Source: Fen-1258 sp964441505 (GTDB lineage: Bacteria; Bacteroidota; Ignavibacteria; Ignavibacteriales; Melioribacteraceae). Taken from it: a stretch of 64,000 nt of DNA. Below are positions 1-7,793 of the stretch, one piece after another. The stretch covers positions 62,001-126,000 of the forward strand of contig CAYTUV010000001.1 of the NCBI GenBank assembly GCA_964441505.1. The letters are read 5' to 3'. The notes below the pieces were generated by a model. It worked only from the letters and a program-made list of their open reading frames with translations, had not been told where the DNA came from and made no database searches. Position numbers and translations under genes: made by a program. Positions within the stretch are counted from its first letter, which is position 1. Each line of letters starts with the position of its first letter.

Positions 1-556
1 CACAGCAATCAGCGGCAAGAAGTAAATTTGAATTTCTAAAATACGCTGCCTGAGGAGAAACAAGATGAAGTTGAATTGGCCATTGACGCAAATGGGAAAT
101 TCTTTCGCCGCCTTCATCCGATTTATTTTCTTGTGTTTCAATAATTCTTTCTTGAGACCCGGAACAACCGAAGTGAGATTTCTTTTCTTCTAGATCTTTA
201 GCAGTTAGAGGATTTTCAATTTTGTTATAGCGTAAATATTCAAGCGCTTGAGTCAAGTATTCAAACTCTTCATGGTCACGTAAATGTTCAAGATGTGCTT
301 TAATTACATTCTCTCCGCCTTTCACAATGTAAGCCATTACTATTCTTTCATCATAAGGTTCTGCTTCACGCTCTTCGATTGTTAAAGCGCCCGGCGGACA
401 GTTGCCAAGGCATGCGCCAAGTCCGTCGCAGAACAGATCACTTATTAAACGCGCCTTGCCATCAATGATTTGTAGTGCTCCTTCATGACATTCCGGAACA
501 CAGTTACCGCAGCCATCGCATTTATCTTCATCTATTTTTATGATTCTTCTGAGCAT
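1..556 (-). CDS. 4Fe-4S ferredoxin-type protein, partial (3' end outside window)
   Basis: The frame opens at the ATG at 554-556 on the minus strand and runs off the left edge, so about 185 residues are visible. Near the N-terminus there is a complete cluster motif CDGCGNC..C (Cys13, 16, 19, 23), followed by CDGLGAC...CP (Cys43, 49, 53), where the second Cys of a standard second cluster is a Leu. A later segment contains GCSGS, resembling the CGCPGS motif of small anaerobic ferredoxin-like proteins. It is probably a cytoplasmic electron carrier or redox-sensing protein. It lies 122 bp downstream of the hemerythrin gene on the same strand, so it may be the last gene of the nar operon. The exact partner is unknown. 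Confidence 0.8.
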   Translation of the reverse strand, partial: MLRRIIKIDEDKCDGCGNCVPECHEGALQIIDGKARLISDLFCDGLGACLGNCPPGALTIEEREAEPYDERIVMAYIVKGGENVIKAHLEHLRDHEEFEYLTQALEYLRYNKIENPLTAKDLEEKKSHFGCSGSQERIIETQENKSDEGGERISHLRQWPIQLHLVSPQAAYFRNSNLLLAADCC

Positions 557-678
557 TTTACTTTCCTTTTGTAAAATTAAATTTTTCTAATATTCTTTTA
601 CTCTACACCAAAATAATTAACCAGCAGACTGAAGTTTGGAATTCTGTTTGAGCAGATTCAGCATCCCCATTTATAATT

Positions 679-1314
679 TCATAAAGCTAATTTAATAAAA
701 TCACTATCAGAAAATATGTGCATTGTTTGAAGAAACAAAACATTCTCTTCCCGGTGAATATGCAGGCGGAATGTTTCTACTACAGCAATCCCTTGATTGA
801 ATGCACTCTCGAACGTAATCTCTTTTGATTTCTGATCCGATAATCTTGACCCCAATCCTAAGAAATTAAAAACCAAAGCAACGGCTTGTGCAATTTTTAT
901 ATGTTCATCTTCCATAAAATCGATTGCGGTTGATCGTTTTTCCCCGGTACTATGTTCACCGCTTTCTATCAGTTTCCGATTCAATATCGGAAATAGAATT
1001 TTTTCTTCTTTGTAGTTATGTTCAACAATGTTTTCATCATAAAATTCAAAAAAATTCTTAAGCCCCTCATCAATTTCTTTATTAAAAATCCAATCATTTG
1101 TGCGCCAGTTAATTAAAGCTCTTTCGAATTTATCCAGCACATCTGACAATCGTTTATGTTCATCTATCAATTGCTGCAAGAAGGGATGCATTTTTTCGTA
1201 AGGTATAAATTCAATTTTTTGTGATGAATATGCACCCGGTGGATTCATCGGTGAAAGTTCATCCGAAGATTCTTTTTCGACAAATCTATTTATTAAATCT
1301 GTTTTGTTATCCAT
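679..1314 (-). CDS. Hemerythrin HHE-type cation-binding protein
   Basis: A 211-residue protein with the spaced His/Glu motifs of the HHE hemerythrin-like family: DEHKR, HNYKEEKILFP, DEHI and HIHREENVLF. These would form a four-helix bundle binding a di-iron centre. Such proteins bind O2 or NO or deliver iron, and members are common beside nitrate respiration genes, where NO protection is plausible (inference). I chose the ATG at 1312-1314 because the frame upstream offers only a TTG start at 1371 that would overlap narK by 43 bp. With the ATG the gene begins 14 bp after the transporter stop, as expected in an operon. No signal peptide is seen, so it should be cytoplasmic. Confidence 0.82.
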   Translation of the reverse strand: MDNKTDLINRFVEKESSDELSPMNPPGAYSSQKIEFIPYEKMHPFLQQLIDEHKRLSDVLDKFERALINWRTNDWIFNKEIDEGLKNFFEFYDENIVEHNYKEEKILFPILNRKLIESGEHSTGEKRSTAIDFMEDEHIKIAQAVALVFNFLGLGSRLSDQKSKEITFESAFNQGIAVVETFRLHIHREENVLFLQTMHIFSDSDFIKLAL

Positions 1315-1328
1315 GTTGTAAATCTCAT

Positions 1329-2672
1329 TTAAGAAGGTTTTTCGCAGCCTTTTTTTGTGTAATACCACCAATTAATAAAAGTAGCAATCGAATAAAATAT
1401 TGCAGCACCTATAAAGAAATATCCCGCAGAACCGGTTTGAGAAATAGTATAACCAATTAAGATGGAAAATATAAATGGACCAAATGCTGCAACTGCCGCT
1501 GTCCAGCCCAAAACACCGGCGCCTTGTCTTGGAGAATGAGAAAAGATTATTGGAAATTGTCTGAAAGTTGATGCATTACCAATGCCTGTAAGAAGAAAAA
1601 TGAAAAGTATCAAACCTATAAAGTAGGGGGATTGATCTAATGAATTAGGCGTTAATAATCCGCTAAACGCCATTACTAAAACACTTATAATTAATCCTAT
1701 GCCGGTAATATGAGTTAGAATTGCACCACCCGTTTTATCTGATATTGGTCCGGTAACAACTCTAATAAGAGAGCCAATCAATGGACCTAAGAAAGCATAA
1801 GCTAATGGATCGGGTGCATTTGGAAAATTACCATATACTGTTTTTATTAAAAGAGGAAATGCAGCCGAGAATCCCGAAAACGAACCGAAAGTCATTACAT
1901 AAATTATTGTGCAGTTCCATGTGTGTTTGTTTTTGAAAATGTCCAATTGTTCTTTAAATGTAGCTTTAACAGGAACACTTCTTAAATAAAGCCATGCTAA
2001 CAGAGCAATTATTAAAAGCAGCGGCACATACCAGAAAGCAGCATTTTGAATCCATATCGGTTTTGAAACTGCTTTGTTTGAAAAAATCTGAGATAGTCCT
2101 AAAGATCCGCCGAATATTGAAAAGCCAATTATCCAGGGAGTTACAAATTGTGCGAGACTTACACCAAAGTTTCCAATCCCGGCTTGAATCCCGAGCGCAG
2201 TACCTTGAAGTTTCTTGGGGAAGAAAATACTTGTACTTGGCATAAAAGAAGAAAAATCGCCGCCGCCAAACCCTGCTGAAAAAGAGAGCAGCAGAAATAC
2301 CCAAAACGGTGTTGAAGGATTCATAACTGCAAAACCTAAACCGATACATGGAATAAGTTTTAAAATGGTGGCTAAAGTTATTACACGCCTGGTACCGAAA
2401 ATAGGAATCAGAAACGTGTGAATAATTCTAAGTGAACCGCCAGCCAATCCGGGCATTGCAGTGAGCCAAAATAATTGCATAGTATCAAATTTAAATCCGA
2501 TTTGAGGAAGCCTGACTACAATTGCACTCATCATGAACCAAGTAGCAAAAGAAAGAGTAAGCGCAAAAGTTGTAATTGTTAATGTCCGCCAAGCAATTTT
2601 ACTTCCGGCTTCTTTCCAGAATTGTTCATCTTCCGGGTTCCATTCTTTAAGAAATGTAGATGAAGTTTTCAA
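1329..2672 (-). CDS. narK: NarK-type nitrate/nitrite transporter (MFS), first copy
   Basis: A 447-residue, roughly 12-helix major facilitator protein. It carries the nitrate-porter signature in the first half (GAGFGGGDFSSFMPSTSIFF, then PKKLQGTALGIQAGIGNFG) and a second Gly-rich helix (LTGIGNASTFRQFPIIF). It should move nitrate inward or exchange it for nitrite across the inner membrane. The N-terminus (KEWNPEDEQFW) looks complete although the only available start is TTG at 2670-2672, preceded by GAGAG. It lies downstream of a second NarK gene, with 66 bp between them. Paired NarK1/NarK2 transporters are common in nar operons, one typically a nitrate/proton symporter and the other a nitrate/nitrite antiporter. 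Which is which cannot be decided here. Confidence 0.88.
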   Translation of the reverse strand: MKTSSTFLKEWNPEDEQFWKEAGSKIAWRTLTITTFALTLSFATWFMMSAIVVRLPQIGFKFDTMQLFWLTAMPGLAGGSLRIIHTFLIPIFGTRRVITLATILKLIPCIGLGFAVMNPSTPFWVFLLLSFSAGFGGGDFSSFMPSTSIFFPKKLQGTALGIQAGIGNFGVSLAQFVTPWIIGFSIFGGSLGLSQIFSNKAVSKPIWIQNAAFWYVPLLLIIALLAWLYLRSVPVKATFKEQLDIFKNKHTWNCTIIYVMTFGSFSGFSAAFPLLIKTVYGNFPNAPDPLAYAFLGPLIGSLIRVVTGPISDKTGGAILTHITGIGLIISVLVMAFSGLLTPNSLDQSPYFIGLILFIFLLTGIGNASTFRQFPIIFSHSPRQGAGVLGWTAAVAAFGPFIFSILIGYTISQTGSAGYFFIGAAIFYSIATFINWWYYTKKGCEKPS

Positions 2673-2738
2673 TTTACTACTCTCTATTATTTAAAATTTT
2701 TCCAAAGTCCCCAGGATGCTGTGCGGATCGTTCCGATT

Positions 2739-4202
2739 TTACCGGCTTTCTTTATTGCTGAGATTTTTTACTACTTGATGCATCCAAAATAAGCAGACCG
2801 CGGAGATAAAAAACATAAGCATCCAGCTGCTTGTCCAAAGACCGGTCCATTCAAGTAAGTATCCAAAAAGGATTGGACAGAAGAATCCCCCAAGTCCGCC
2901 AATCACACCAACCATTCCACCAACCACTCCTACTTCGGTCGGAAAATAATTCGGTATATGTTTATATACAGCCGCTTTCCCAATACCCCAGGCAATTCCA
3001 ATCAAAAATACGAACAATGTAAAGACCCAAACATTAGCCTGAAAAAATATTCTTGTACTTCCTTTAGCTAATAATTGATTTCTCTTTACAGTATCTCCTG
3101 CTGCAACAATTGGTGTTTGCCACATATCTTTTGTAGGCAATAGTAACGTTTTTTCATCGAGATTTTCCGACTGATTATTTTTTTGTGTTAGCTTGTATTC
3201 CGTTTTATCTACTACGATCAATTTATCGGATACACTAGTAATCACTCCGCTTTTCTTAGCCATAACACCTTTGCCGGGAGAGAACATATCCATTTTCGGA
3301 ACGCAAAGAATAATGCTGAATATTATAGAAGACCCCAACACCCAATACATAACTCTTCTTGCGCCTAATTTGTCCGAGAGCCATCCTCCTAATGCTCTAA
3401 TAACTCCCGAAGGAATACTGAACAAAGAAGCCAATAAACCTGCCGTCACAAGTGATAATGCATAAACATTAGTGAAGTAGGGAACTAACCATTGAGAGAA
3501 TGCAACAAAACAACCGAAGACAAGAAAATAGTAAAAGCCAAACCTCCATACGCGGACATTTTTTAAAGGAGACAAAAGCTGTTTAAGATTTTTATTGTTG
3601 TTTACCGGTTTTTTATTTTCTGTAAAGATGAAAAATAAAACGGCAATGAAAATCATTGCTGCAGCATAGAATACCGGAAAGTTTCTCCATCCTTCAATGT
3701 TGGTGTTGTTGTTTGTCATATAATTAAGCAAAGAAGGTCCAGCCATTGTAGTGAAACCGGCGCCTGCATTACCAGCTCCAAAAATTCCAAGAGCAGTTCC
3801 CTGCCAATGTTTTGGATACCAGACTGATGTAAAAGCTATACCCACAGCAAAACCAGTTCCTGCCAAACCGAATCCAAAACTGCATAACGCAAATGTGGTA
3901 AAACTATTTGCTTGTGATAGTAAAAAAAGTGGAATCGAGCAGAGCAATAATAGCCCGGTAAATACAGGCTTTCCTCCGTATTTGTCGGTTAGTATTCCTA
4001 CCGGAAGACGGAAAATCGAACCGGTTAAAACGGGAATACCCATTAACCAGCCGACTTCAATTGGTCCCCAATCAAAGACCTGGTTTTCAATCAAGTAAGT
4101 TACGAGAACACCGTTTATCATCCATGTACCAAAACAGAATGTAAAGGCGAGAGTATTAAAGAAAAGTATTTTATGAGATTTAAAAGTTATTTTTTCTTCC
4201 AT
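2739..4202 (-). CDS. narK: NarK-type nitrate/nitrite transporter with periplasmic insert, second copy
   Basis: A 487-residue MFS transporter. The nitrate-porter motif is visible at about residues 108-150 (SFGFGLAGTGFAVGIAF, WYPKHWQGTALGIFGAGNAG). Unlike its neighbour it has about 85 extra residues (roughly 303-387) between predicted helices 9 and 10. That loop should face the periplasm if the N-terminus is cytoplasmic. The insert is polar, beta-rich and contains SGVITSVSDKLIVVD and GDTVKRNQLLAKG, which resembles a barrel-sandwich (lipoyl-like) fold without an obvious modified Lys. It starts 11 bp after narI and should be cotranscribed with narGHJI. Confidence 0.87.
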   Translation of the reverse strand: MEEKITFKSHKILFFNTLAFTFCFGTWMINGVLVTYLIENQVFDWGPIEVGWLMGIPVLTGSIFRLPVGILTDKYGGKPVFTGLLLLCSIPLFLLSQANSFTTFALCSFGFGLAGTGFAVGIAFTSVWYPKHWQGTALGIFGAGNAGAGFTTMAGPSLLNYMTNNNTNIEGWRNFPVFYAAAMIFIAVLFFIFTENKKPVNNNKNLKQLLSPLKNVRVWRFGFYYFLVFGCFVAFSQWLVPYFTNVYALSLVTAGLLASLFSIPSGVIRALGGWLSDKLGARRVMYWVLGSSIIFSIILCVPKMDMFSPGKGVMAKKSGVITSVSDKLIVVDKTEYKLTQKNNQSENLDEKTLLLPTKDMWQTPIVAAGDTVKRNQLLAKGSTRIFFQANVWVFTLFVFLIGIAWGIGKAAVYKHIPNYFPTEVGVVGGMVGVIGGLGGFFCPILFGYLLEWTGLWTSSWMLMFFISAVCLFWMHQVVKNLSNKESR

Positions 4203-4213
4203 AATCGTTGTGA

Positions 4214-4942
4214 TTAATTATTACGTGGTTTATGAATTGTCCAATTTGTTTTTGGGTTTCTAATTTTTTTTCTGTTCCAATTCCAAATTACTTTTTGATA
4301 TGGGCGCCACAAATAACTTAGAGGAAATACAAGAAAGTGTACCAATCGTGTAAACGGTACAATTAAAATAATCAAGAATCCGCCGATGATATGCAGCTGG
4401 ACAATTAGCGGAAGCATGAAAATTGCATCAACTTTAGGATTAAAACTAAATATTGAATGAAGATAAGGCGATATTACAATTGCAAACCATGAAGAACCCC
4501 ATCGGTATCCGTAAGCAACCCACAATCCCAAGAAAATTTGAACGAGCAAAAGTATTTCTAAAATGATATCCATATAATTTGTTACTACTCGAATTCGGGG
4601 GTTACTAAGCCTCCGATAGAATAGATTTATCAATCCTATAAATGTCATAACTCCAAAAACGAAAGAAGAGATTTCAAGTACTAACAATCTCACAGGCTGC
4701 TGATTCCAGAGAAGAATAGATTGGGGAATTAAGAAAGCGATTAAATGCCCGAAGAAAAGAAAAACTATTCCCCAATGAAACGGAAGAGAACCCCAAAAGA
4801 GCTTTCTCGTTTCTAGAAATTGTGATGATAACGACGAGTACTTGAATTTTACAGCCCGATATCTATATACAGTACCGATAATAAAAACGATTAAGGAGAT
4901 ATAGGGCAATGCAATAAAAAAGAAATTATTTAACAAACTCAT
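4214..4942 (-). CDS. narI: Respiratory nitrate reductase gamma subunit, cytochrome b
   Basis: A 242-residue integral membrane subunit with five predicted helices that oxidises quinol at the periplasmic side and passes electrons through two b hemes to NarH. Numbered from the upstream ATG, four His fall at 57, 67, 185 and 203 (FHWGIVFLFFGH and QLHIIGG...RLVH). The spacing of 10 and 18 matches the heme ligands of Escherichia coli NarI (56/66 and 187/205). Two adjacent ATG codons are possible. I chose the second (4940-4942) because the AGGAAGG ribosome site then has better spacing. It lies 9 bp downstream of narJ. Confidence 0.93.
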   Translation of the reverse strand: MSLLNNFFFIALPYISLIVFIIGTVYRYRAVKFKYSSLSSQFLETRKLFWGSLPFHWGIVFLFFGHLIAFLIPQSILLWNQQPVRLLVLEISSFVFGVMTFIGLINLFYRRLSNPRIRVVTNYMDIILEILLLVQIFLGLWVAYGYRWGSSWFAIVISPYLHSIFSFNPKVDAIFMLPLIVQLHIIGGFLIILIVPFTRLVHFLVFPLSYLWRPYQKVIWNWNRKKIRNPKTNWTIHKPRNN

Positions 4943-4951
4943 CATGCCTTC

Positions 4952-5617
4952 CTAACTTTGTATTTCTAATTCGTTAGTAATTTCCCGGGAAAAATTATGA
5001 TCTCCATTTGCACTAGATTGATCTTCAGTAAAATCTGTTTTGAGAACTTCTAATAATGCCAGCAATAGTTGTTGATATATTTTACCGTGGCTTTCTTCCT
5101 GGTTAATTAATGTTCTATGATGTTTTTCATAGATTTCATTTTTTTTATGAATCTTTTCATTTTCAAATTCACCTATTACTTTTTTAAGAGCAGGTACAAT
5201 AATTAAAAAAATAAGATCTCTCCTAATGTCGTTATCGTCCAATTTGACTATAAGCCGCAATAAGTTTGGAAGGTGATCCGCCAGCTCTGTACCGCAGTCA
5301 TTTTCTACTTTCTTGTGTTCGTTATTAAGATTAACTAAAAGCTCTCCTCTCTTATAATCGTCACCAAATAAAACGTAACCCATATCTAAAGTTGTTAATG
5401 CCTGAACATCAAAAGAACGTGTGTAAATTTCTTCCCATTTCGACAAAGGAATATTTTTAGTGAGGTTTGTAAATTCAATTAAATACTTGGCAGCGATCGG
5501 GTAGTTATCATTCAAAAATTTTTGCGCTTCATCAAACGTCAAAAACAATTTTCCGTTTGGATAAACAAATAGATCTGCAAGCATTGTATAATGATTGATG
5601 GTTTTTTGTGTTATCAT
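4952..5617 (-). CDS. narJ: Nitrate reductase assembly chaperone (delta subunit)
   Basis: A 221-residue cytoplasmic protein of the TorD/NarJ helical chaperone family. It is needed for insertion of the molybdenum cofactor into NarG and membrane attachment of NarGH, and is not part of the mature enzyme. The family pattern is visible in the early LADLFVYP segment and the later DHLPNLLRLIV segment, corresponding to the conserved DHLP/E motif. The start ATG directly follows the narH stop (TAAATG) with GAGAGG upstream, so translation is probably coupled. The C-terminal 40 residues are polar and poorly conserved, as is usual. Confidence 0.9.
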   Translation of the reverse strand: MITQKTINHYTMLADLFVYPNGKLFLTFDEAQKFLNDNYPIAAKYLIEFTNLTKNIPLSKWEEIYTRSFDVQALTTLDMGYVLFGDDYKRGELLVNLNNEHKKVENDCGTELADHLPNLLRLIVKLDDNDIRRDLIFLIIVPALKKVIGEFENEKIHKKNEIYEKHHRTLINQEESHGKIYQQLLLALLEVLKTDFTEDQSSANGDHNFSREITNELEIQS

Positions 5618-7171
5618 TTATAAACCTCTCTTTGGAGATTCATTAAAACCAAAACCGGTTGAGCCTTTAACGTCTGCCGTATTCTCTAACATTTCAATTG
5701 CTTGTTCTCTGTGAGCGGGAGGAATATTAAAACGATCGTCAAACTTTGCCAGCGAAGTCAAATAAAAAATATCGTTAGCAATTTCAGAAGTTAAGTTAAC
5801 ATCGCTCAGAATTTTTTCTGTAAATTCATTATTAATATCACCAACAGTAACACTTCTACGATGAATGCGTACTGCCAATTGTTTTTTGAGTACATCTTTT
5901 ATTTTTTCTTCATTGCCCGCGCCAAACATATTTGCAAGATATTTTATTGGGAATCTTGATTGTTCAATTGTTCCCCATAACGATTCTGTTGAAGTATCGT
6001 AAAGAGTATTTTTATTCCAGAATTTTGCAATTGGATCAAGCTTGCCTGATTGTGCGCTATTATTCGTATCGCTCAAAGAAGCCATAACCGGCAATAGAGA
6101 AGGGACATAAAAAAGCATCGGCAGAGTGCGATATTCGGGATGCAATGGCAGCCCAAGTCCCCATACTTTTACAAATTTATATACGGGCGATGTTTGAGCC
6201 GCTTTTATTGTTGAGTCGGCAATGCCGTTCTCTTTAGCTTTTTGAATTACTTCTTCATCGAAAGGATCAAGAATTAATTCCAATTGCCGGTCAATTAGTT
6301 CGTCTTCGGGTGCAGAAGCGGCATCTTTTATTTTATCCGCATCGTATAGAAGAACGCCGAGATAACGGATTCTTCCTACACAAGAATGCATACAAGCAGG
6401 CGCAAGTCCCGCTTCTAACCTGGGATAACATAAAATACATTTTTCGGATTTACCGGTACTCCAATTGTAATATGATTTTTTATAAGGACAAGCCGTTACA
6501 CACATTCTCCATGCACGACAAACCTGCTGATTAATCAGAACAACACCATCCTCGCCGCGTTTGTAAATTGCACCGGAAAGACATGATGCGACACATGCGG
6601 GATTGAGACAATGATTACAAATTCTTGGCAGGTAAAACATTGCCATTCTCTCAAGCTGGAACATCGCTTCTTTTTCAGCCGGCGAAAGATGTTGAAGATT
6701 AGGATCCCGGCGGGCGTATTCAGGAGTTCCGCTTAAGTCGTCATCCCAATTCGGACCTGTTTTTATGTCAATAGTTTTACCCGTAATCAATGAAATTGGT
6801 CGTGCTGTTGGTTGATCATTCCCTTGAGGCGATTCGATAATGTCCAAATATTTGTACGTCCATGGTTCATAATAATCATCCAATAAAGGCATATAAGGAT
6901 TGTGAAAAATATTTAACAACCCCTTATACTTACCTGAACCCCGCAATGATATTTCATCATTGCCGTTTTTTTTCCATCCGCCTTTATAAATATTTTGATC
7001 TTCCCATTTTGTTGGAAAACCGGTACCGGGTTTGGTTTCAACATTATTCCACCACATATACTCGGCGCCCTTTCTGTCTGTCCAAATATTCTTGCAAGCA
7101 ATTGAGCAAGTGTGACAACCAATGCACTTATCGAGATGAAACAACATTGAAACTTGTGATCTTACTTCCAT
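5618..7171 (-). CDS. narH: Respiratory nitrate reductase beta subunit, Fe-S protein
   Basis: A 517-residue subunit that conducts electrons from NarI to NarG through four Fe-S clusters. The visible Cys groups are C16IGCHTCSIAC, CNHCLNPACVASC, CRAWRMCVTACP and CILCYPRLEAGLAPAC. In the third group a Trp replaces one Cys, the hallmark of the [3Fe-4S] cluster in NarH. Length and the C-terminal ligand-free domain match the family. It begins 131 bp downstream of the four-helix-bundle gene rather than directly after narG, and its 19-nt leader is an exact copy of that gene's leader. Confidence 0.95.
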   Translation of the reverse strand: MEVRSQVSMLFHLDKCIGCHTCSIACKNIWTDRKGAEYMWWNNVETKPGTGFPTKWEDQNIYKGGWKKNGNDEISLRGSGKYKGLLNIFHNPYMPLLDDYYEPWTYKYLDIIESPQGNDQPTARPISLITGKTIDIKTGPNWDDDLSGTPEYARRDPNLQHLSPAEKEAMFQLERMAMFYLPRICNHCLNPACVASCLSGAIYKRGEDGVVLINQQVCRAWRMCVTACPYKKSYYNWSTGKSEKCILCYPRLEAGLAPACMHSCVGRIRYLGVLLYDADKIKDAASAPEDELIDRQLELILDPFDEEVIQKAKENGIADSTIKAAQTSPVYKFVKVWGLGLPLHPEYRTLPMLFYVPSLLPVMASLSDTNNSAQSGKLDPIAKFWNKNTLYDTSTESLWGTIEQSRFPIKYLANMFGAGNEEKIKDVLKKQLAVRIHRRSVTVGDINNEFTEKILSDVNLTSEIANDIFYLTSLAKFDDRFNIPPAHREQAIEMLENTADVKGSTGFGFNESPKRGL

Positions 7172-7189
7172 AATTTATTATCTATTATT
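7168..7189. repeat. 22-bp direct repeat, copy at the narH start
   Basis: The sequence CCATAATTTATTATCTATTATT covers the reverse complement of the narH ATG and its 5' leader. An identical copy lies at 7650-7671 over the start of the four-helix-bundle gene, 482 bp away. The pair brackets the interloping gene and suggests duplication of the leader when the gene was inserted. Confidence 0.8.
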
Positions 7190-7283
7190 TATTATTGATT
7201 ATTTTTTTCAATTTTTTATTTTTAATTAAATCTGTTTTATAACCACATCAATTTTCGGATGCCTCTCGGTCAAATAATAATTA

Positions 7284-7298
7284 ATCAATAATAAATTA
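7284..7298. repeat. 15-bp direct repeat near the 3' ends (second copy 7782-7796)
   Basis: ATCAATAATAAATTA occurs here just after the four-helix-bundle gene stop and again at 7782-7796 across the narG stop codon. It is the 3'-side counterpart of the 22-bp leader repeat. Low sequence complexity weakens the inference of a true duplication. Confidence 0.6.
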
Positions 7299-7302
7299 TA
7301 AA

Positions 7303-7653
7303 TTATTTCGTTTGAATCGTTTTTCTTGAAGCAACAAAAATTGCCGTTAATTCAGATGCTTCTTTTAATAAACTATCAATTCTCTCTTTTATAATTAGAT
7401 TTTCTTCCTGTATGAATTCCAACCAGAATAAAGATTCATCTGCTTCTTCGATTACTATACTTAATTTCGCCGTAAAACTTGCTTTGGATTGTGCAAGACA
7501 AGCTGCCCGGTAATTTGCAGCTACCGAAGTTGACGATCTTATTAATTGACTTTGTAAATGTCTGCCTAATACTGTATTGGGTAAACTCAAAGCTAATTTT
7601 ACACATCTATGTGAAAAACTTTTAGTACGATTCTTTAACTCTTCTTTATCCAT
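7303..7653 (-). CDS. Four-helix bundle protein (23S rRNA intervening-sequence family)
   Basis: A 116-residue, all-helical protein matching the small family first known from open frames inside 23S rRNA intervening sequences (S23/IVP, TIGR02436-like). Family features visible here are LPNTVLGRHLQSQLIRSSTS, VAANYRAACLAQSKASF and a final helix pattern ESLFWLEFIQEENLI. The molecular function of the family is not established. Members are often scattered as single genes between unrelated genes. Here it interrupts the narG-narH junction, on the same strand, flanked by direct repeats and AT-rich runs. Nothing suggests it is a nitrate reductase component. Confidence 0.85.
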   Translation of the reverse strand: MDKEELKNRTKSFSHRCVKLALSLPNTVLGRHLQSQLIRSSTSVAANYRAACLAQSKASFTAKLSIVIEEADESLFWLEFIQEENLIIKERIDSLLKEASELTAIFVASRKTIQTK

Positions 7654-7671
7654 AATTTATTATCTATTATT
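7650..7671. repeat. 22-bp direct repeat, copy at the four-helix-bundle gene start
   Basis: This is identical to 7168-7189 and covers the reverse complement of the ATG and leader of the four-helix-bundle gene. Confidence 0.8.
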
Positions 7672-7672
7672 G

Positions 7673-7713
7673 ATTATTAATTATTAATTATTAATTATTA
7701 ATTATTAATTATT
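7673..7713. repeat. Tandem repeat of a 7-bp unit (ATTATTA, about 6 copies)
   Basis: Five complete ATTATTA units and a sixth of six bases run without mismatch directly upstream of the four-helix-bundle gene, in the narG-side spacer. The copy number of such a run is likely to vary between strains and it marks the border of the inserted segment. Confidence 0.85.
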
Positions 7714-7793
7714 TCTTTTTGGTGTTAATTCACTTGCTCCTTTATTCATCGTTGCAGCTTTTTAATCGTAAATAATAAATCATCAATAATAAA

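Noticed and set aside
5618..7171. Third Cys group of NarH has Trp in place of a Cys, suggesting a mutation
   Set aside because: This is the normal form for NarH, giving a [3Fe-4S] cluster.
7673..7713. CRISPR-like array
   Set aside because: The 7-bp units are directly tandem with no spacers, so it is a simple repeat.
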